Shown: piece by piece, positions 22,661-26,527 of the stretch
How the letters are laid out: every line of letters begins with the position of its first letter
Position numbering within the stretch: the stretch's first letter is position 1
Assembly (NCBI RefSeq): GCF_001949125.1
Contig: NZ_MSTI01000029.1
Coordinates: 1 to 26,527 of the forward strand
Length of the DNA: 26,527 bases
Origin: Deinococcus marmoris
GTDB taxonomy: Bacteria > Deinococcota > Deinococci > Deinococcales > Deinococcaceae
Direction: 5' to 3'
Made by a program: the position numbers and the translations under genes
The notes under the pieces: model-generated
What the model saw: the letters and a program-made list of their open reading frames with translations, nothing else
What the model was told of the DNA's origin: nothing
Database searches by the model: none

Positions 22661-25564
22661 GCCCAGCGGTTCTTCAGGCGACGTTGCCGCTGTGGCCGGG
22701 GCTGCCGGGCGGGGGGCCAGGATCGCCACCGCCAGCAGGCTCAAACCCGTGACCAGCACGGCGATGCCCAGGCCCGCCGCCGAATTGGGAAAGGCGGAAG
22801 CGTCCAGCAGCGCGCCCTTGACCCCGGCCCCGGCGATCAGCGCCAGCCCGGCGGTCCACAGCGGTCTGGCCCACGGTGCGCCCGGACTGCCCGCCCCGCC
22901 CACACTTCCGGCCTGATGCGCCCGGACGGTGGCCACCAGCCCCACCACCAGCACGGCCAGACTGGAGGCTATCAGCCAGGGTCTCAGATCGGTTTCCAGA
23001 ACGCTCAGGCGTGTGCCCAGGGCCAGCGGCAGGAGCAGCGCCCAGCCGCTCAGCCACAGCGCCCCCGCGACGGGCGGCTGGGCCTCAGCGCCGGGCGGGA
23101 GACCTCCGAAGGGGCGGGTCAGCGTGGCGAGAAGCCGCAGGCCGCTCACCGTGCGGGTCAGCCACCATGCGGCGGTCAGCAGCACGCCGCCCAGGGCCGC
23201 CACCCCCATGCGTCCGGCTTCGGCCATGGAGTCGGCGGCGGAGTCGTTCGGCCAGCCCGCCATGATCAGGCTCAGCAGAATCAGGCCGCCCAGGCCCAGC
23301 AGCGCGTCCACGCGGCCCCAGCTCAGGGTCAGCCGCAGCGGCGCGCTCAGCACGGCCAGCAGCGCCAGCCCGCCGGGAATCCCCAGCGTGGGCCACCACT
23401 CCTGCGCGGCGCGGGCCAGCGCCAGGGCCAGCAGGATCAGGGCGACGCTCTCGGTGAGGTGGCGCGGGGAAACTTCGGCAAAGGCACGCGGCGTGGCCCG
23501 CAGCAGCGCCGTACCTGCCAGCAGGGCCACCACGATGCCCACAACCAGCAGCGATGGCGTCTGAGGGGCGTCCACGTTGAAGATCAGCAACAGGCTGCCC
23601 AGCGTGACCAGGGGCGCGGCCACCCAGAAGGGGACGGTGCCGCCTGCTCCGCTGCCGCCTGTTTCGCCCGCCTTGTGCGTCCACAGCAGCGCCGCCGCCA
23701 GCAGCACCCCACCTGCCAGTACCGCTGATCCGGCAGCCAACAGTGCCACCGCCAGTACGGCGCTGCATAGCGCGGCCAGAAGTGTGGGCGTCCGGTGGGG
23801 ACGGAGGCGGCGGACCTCGCTCTTCTCCTGCGCTGCGCCGCTGATCTGTTTCGGTGGGCGCGGCGCGGCGGCCCAGGCGTCACGGCTCACCCGCCACACC
23901 GCCAGCAGACCCAGTGTGGCGGGGGCGGCTCCCAGTAGCGCTCGGCCCAGATCATCCGGGCGGGCGAGATACACTATTTCTCCCAGCGAGAGGCCCAGCG
24001 TCAGGCCCATGCCCCACAGCGCCGTATACCCCAGGCCCAGCGTCCCCACCCGCAGCCAGAAGCGGCTGTGCCCGTACAGGCCCACCAGCAGCAGCGCTGA
24101 GGCCACTCCCGCCAGTGCCAGAGGTTCCGTGCGTGGCCCCAGCACACTCAGGGCCAGCGCCCCGGCCACCCCCGCCGCACTCGCCGTAAGGCCGCCCGCC
24201 ACCGCACCTGCCAGCGCTGAGGCTTGCGCCGCTGTCCGGGTCCAGGCCGTCCGGGTCCAGACCAGCCGGGCCGCCGCCAGCAATGCCGCCAGAATGGCGA
24301 GGGTCAGGGCCAGCGCGCCCCCCTTCAGTCCTGCGTCGCCCGGCACGTCTCCCAGCGCCGCGCCCACTGCCGCCGCCACCAGCACCTGCGGGGCCAGGAT
24401 CGCCCAGGCCGCGCCCAGCGATACGCCGTCGGGATGATTCTCTGGGGGGGCCTCTTCTGCCGTCTGCCGTAGCCAGGAGAGCAGGGCCACAGGCACGGCC
24501 AGCGCCAGCAGACAGAAGGCCAGCCACGGCAGCAGCCCCAGCGGGCCAGGGGTCAGGTGCAGGGCCGTTTGCAGGGTGCCGCGTGCCAATTCACCGTCCA
24601 GCACGGGTATCAGGCCGTCCCTCACATGGCTGAGCGAGGCGATGAACCAGCCCAGCGGCATGGCCCCAGCAGCGCCCAACGTCAGCGCCAGCGCCGCATA
24701 GCGGGAGGTGGGGGCGTCCGGGCTGGCCTCGCCGTCCTCCAGCCCTTGTGCTGAGATGTCTGAAACTGCTTTCTGGTCCGCGCGGCCCTGCCAGACCGCC
24801 ACCGCCGCGAGTAACAGGACTGCGCCCGCCGCCGGAATGGACCAGCGGCCCAGATCGTCGGTGAGCATCCAGGTACTCAGGGCCGCGCCGCCCACCGCCA
24901 GCGCGCCCAGCAGGGGTTCGCGGCGGCGCAGGGCGTCCAGCAGCAGCGCTGCGCTCAGGCCCAGCAGGCCCAGCATCACAGCCCCCGGTCCCCAGTCTCC
25001 CGGCAGCCGCTGGGACAGGCTCCCCACACCCAGCGCCGCCACGCCGTAGCCCAGCCCGCGCAGCGCCCCGGATACCGGCCACGGCACCCGTCGCGCGTTG
25101 AAATACAGCAGTCCGCTAAAGGCGAAGACCGCCAGCAGCAGCGTCCACGCCGGAGCGCCCAGCGCCCGCAACGTAAAGGCCAGCCCGCCCAGCACCAGCA
25201 GCCCGCCGATCAGGCTGATGCGCGCCCGGCTGAACTGCGGCCCCCACAAGGACGGCCCGCGCGCTCTGGGCGGCGCTGGCGGCGTGGCAAGTGGCGGGAC
25301 TGGACCTGTGAGCTGATCTTCCGGCCAGACGGGTGTACTGGATGGGAAAACAGGTGCGCCGGGCCACGTGTCAACGGGCGCAACCCCTGCCACAGTCGGT
25401 GTGAAAGCCTCCGTACCCGCCGTTCGCAGCCGCGCCGCCTGCAACCCGGTTTCTAGCAGTTGCAGGCGCTGGGCCAGGAACCGGGTCTGCTGTTGCGCCT
25501 TCCCCGCGCGGGACAGTGCCACGAACGACAGGATCAGCGCCAGAACGGCCAGCAGTTCAAACAT
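22658..25564 (-). CDS. Large DUF2339-like polytopic membrane protein
   Basis: 968 aa with more than 20 hydrophobic segments. The N-terminus has one helix (MFELLAVLALILSFVALSRA), then a short coiled coil (QQQTRFLAQRLQLLETGLQA) and a Pro-rich linker to about residue 110. The membrane core then opens with ARISLIGGLLVLGGLAFTLRALGAP. This order (helix, coiled coil, linker, many helices) and the opening motif resemble DUF2339 predicted membrane proteins, whose function is unknown. Composition is dominated by Ala, Leu and Gly. Minus-strand TAAGCT at 25570-25575 lies 5 nt before the ATG, and GGAGC lies between them, so either a leaderless start or a ribosome site is possible. The family call is moderate. 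Confidence 0.75.
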   Translation of the reverse strand: MFELLAVLALILSFVALSRAGKAQQQTRFLAQRLQLLETGLQAARLRTAGTEAFTPTVAGVAPVDTWPGAPVFPSSTPVWPEDQLTGPVPPLATPPAPPRARGPSLWGPQFSRARISLIGGLLVLGGLAFTLRALGAPAWTLLLAVFAFSGLLYFNARRVPWPVSGALRGLGYGVAALGVGSLSQRLPGDWGPGAVMLGLLGLSAALLLDALRRREPLLGALAVGGAALSTWMLTDDLGRWSIPAAGAVLLLAAVAVWQGRADQKAVSDISAQGLEDGEASPDAPTSRYAALALTLGAAGAMPLGWFIASLSHVRDGLIPVLDGELARGTLQTALHLTPGPLGLLPWLAFCLLALAVPVALLSWLRQTAEEAPPENHPDGVSLGAAWAILAPQVLVAAAVGAALGDVPGDAGLKGGALALTLAILAALLAAARLVWTRTAWTRTAAQASALAGAVAGGLTASAAGVAGALALSVLGPRTEPLALAGVASALLLVGLYGHSRFWLRVGTLGLGYTALWGMGLTLGLSLGEIVYLARPDDLGRALLGAAPATLGLLAVWRVSRDAWAAAPRPPKQISGAAQEKSEVRRLRPHRTPTLLAALCSAVLAVALLAAGSAVLAGGVLLAAALLWTHKAGETGGSGAGGTVPFWVAAPLVTLGSLLLIFNVDAPQTPSLLVVGIVVALLAGTALLRATPRAFAEVSPRHLTESVALILLALALARAAQEWWPTLGIPGGLALLAVLSAPLRLTLSWGRVDALLGLGGLILLSLIMAGWPNDSAADSMAEAGRMGVAALGGVLLTAAWWLTRTVSGLRLLATLTRPFGGLPPGAEAQPPVAGALWLSGWALLLPLALGTRLSVLETDLRPWLIASSLAVLVVGLVATVRAHQAGSVGGAGSPGAPWARPLWTAGLALIAGAGVKGALLDASAFPNSAAGLGIAVLVTGLSLLAVAILAPRPAAPATAATSPEEPLG

Positions 25565-25650
25565 GCTCCAGCTTACGCGCCAGTCCGGGGCGCATTAGTG
25601 CAGTTGGGAGCGGGTTCAAAACAGTTTTTCCTGAACGCAGTTGTACCGCT

Positions 25651-26049
25651 CTAGCTGATCTTTTCGGTCTGACAGTCCGGGCAGATCCCGATAAATTCCA
25701 GCCGCACATCCGTCACCTGAAATCCGGCGGGCAGCGCGGCAGCAGACAGTTGCGGCAGTTCGCCCGCGTCCACATCAAAGATCGCGCCGCAGCCCCGGCA
25801 GACCGCGTGGTGGTGGTCCTCGCCCGCGCGCTTGTAGTCGTAACGGGTGGCCTGTCCGGCGCGTTCCAGCGTGACCACCACGCCGCCCGCGACCAGGGCG
25901 TCCAGCGTGCGGTACACCGTGCCCAGGCTCAGGCTGGGCAGGGTCTGGCGCACCTGCGCGTGAATCCAGGCTGCGTCCGGGTGGGACCGCGCCGCCCGCA
26001 GCACCTCAATCACCGCTGCCCGCTGCTTGGTCTGCCGCACCATCGTCAT
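25651..26049 (-). CDS. Fur/PerR-family metal-dependent repressor
   Basis: 132 aa Fur-superfamily regulator. The N-terminal winged helix has the family motif SLGTVYRTLDALVAGGVV. The metal-sensing dimerisation domain has EDHHHAVCRGCGAIFDV and a C-terminal CPDC, so C84/C87 and C123/C126 form a structural zinc site and the HHH cluster a regulatory one. Sensing could be iron, manganese or peroxide; Deinococcus has a manganese-responsive member of this family, but residues alone do not settle it here. TAGACT ends 6 nt before ATG 26049, so the transcript is probably leaderless. It diverges from birA. Confidence 0.92.
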   Translation of the reverse strand: MTMVRQTKQRAAVIEVLRAARSHPDAAWIHAQVRQTLPSLSLGTVYRTLDALVAGGVVVTLERAGQATRYDYKRAGEDHHHAVCRGCGAIFDVDAGELPQLSAAALPAGFQVTDVRLEFIGICPDCQTEKIS

Positions 26050-26055
26050 GGGATC

Positions 26056-26061
26056 AGTCTA
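26056..26061 (-). promoter_or_regulatory. Leaderless -10 box (TAGACT) of Fur-family gene
   Basis: Minus-strand TAGACT ends 6 nt before ATG 26049, with no Shine-Dalgarno sequence. No obvious Fur-box palindrome was seen around it. Confidence 0.6.
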
Positions 26062-26174
26062 GCAAAGGCACAGATTGGGAAAGGCGCTGGGGGTGCAAAT
26101 GGAACGTCGGGTGGTGTGGGATCTTTTCCCCCTCTTGCATTTCGTTCATCCAAACCCGTAGAACACTGAACGAG

Positions 26175-26527
26175 ATGCCCCTCGCCTTAACTTCTGGCCG
26201 CCTGCTGGAGCTGCTGACCGACATCCCCCAGTCCGGGGAGGTGCTGGCCGGGCGGCTGGGCGTGGGGCGCGTGACCGTGAACACGCTGGCCCACGGATTG
26301 CAGGAGGATGGCATTCCGTTGCAGATTACCCGCGCCGGATACGCCCTGACCCCCGGCACGCCCGCGCCAGGGCTGGTGCGCCGGACCGGAACGATGGGCG
26401 CGGCCCTGCGTTACCGGGGAACCGTGGGCAGCACCCAGGATGAGGCCCGCGCCTGGGCCGACGACGCGGCGGACCCGGCCCCGCACGGCGCGGTGGTGGT
26501 GGCCGAGCGCCAGACCGGCGGGCGCGG
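26175..26527 (+). CDS. birA: Biotin-protein ligase BirA, 3' end missing
   Basis: Open from ATG 26175 to the window edge, 117 complete codons. The N-terminal ~60 residues form a winged helix (SGEVLAGRLGVGRVTVNTLAHGLQ), marking the bifunctional type that both biotinylates acetyl-CoA carboxylase carrier protein and can repress biotin genes. The catalytic domain begins with RGTVGSTQDEAR and reaches the biotinyl-AMP loop VVVAERQTGGRG, whose G-x-G-R-G pattern is cut by the window end. BirA loads biotin for malonyl-CoA production, the same fatty-acid pathway served by FabI, although the genes are far apart. No clear promoter was found in the 125-nt divergent gap. Confidence 0.9.
   Translation, partial: MPLALTSGRLLELLTDIPQSGEVLAGRLGVGRVTVNTLAHGLQEDGIPLQITRAGYALTPGTPAPGLVRRTGTMGAALRYRGTVGSTQDEARAWADDAADPAPHGAVVVAERQTGGR

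Overview
The window looks like chromosomal DNA from a Deinococcus or close relative. The evidence is high GC with strong G/C third-position bias, a clpP-clpX-lon block, a PilF-like PilB with a long N-terminus, and many genes whose start codon lies 5-10 nt downstream of a TAnnnT -10 box with no Shine-Dalgarno sequence. That is the leaderless-mRNA arrangement known to be common in Deinococcus. Genus is inferred from these traits; no database search was made.

Layout. (1) 1-844: the 3' part of a decayed IS630-type transposase, cut by the window edge. (2) 1091-2749: ribonuclease J, followed by an intrinsic terminator. (3) 2890-4425: a small accessory stretch with less extreme codon use, holding a three-helix membrane protein and an exported propeller-like protein whose start region is a 28-bp tandem duplication. 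(4) 4514-8912: clpP, clpX and lon, the cytosolic AAA+ proteolysis block. A perfect HspR-type operator (HAIR) lies inside the last codons of clpX, upstream of lon. (5) 8937-9098: terminator and hairpin region. (6) 9119-14507, minus strand: pgeF, a yqeG-like phosphatase gene, pilB and pilT, apparently cotranscribed; PilB carries repeated MshEN-like modules expected to bind c-di-GMP. (7) 14628-19540, plus strand: fabI, an OmpR-type regulator, a large PAS histidine kinase and a single-domain receiver, ending in a strong terminator. (8) 19604-26049, minus strand: an HD-domain protein, an HNH nuclease, a MarC-family protein, two membrane proteins and a Fur/PerR-family repressor. Two related ~95-100 bp imperfect palindromes lie directly after the HNH and MarC stop codons. 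(9) 26175 to the end: birA, cut by the window edge and divergent from the Fur-family gene.

Functional themes are protein quality control (ClpXP, Lon, HspR operator), RNA turnover (RNase J), type IV pilus motors, cell-envelope and lipid metabolism (PgeF, FabI, BirA), and signalling. I did not find a complete undescribed defence or mobile system. The best leads for new biology are the operator embedded in clpX, the tandem duplication whose single base difference completes a -10 box, and the paired palindromes around the HNH gene. No tRNA, rRNA or CRISPR array was seen.
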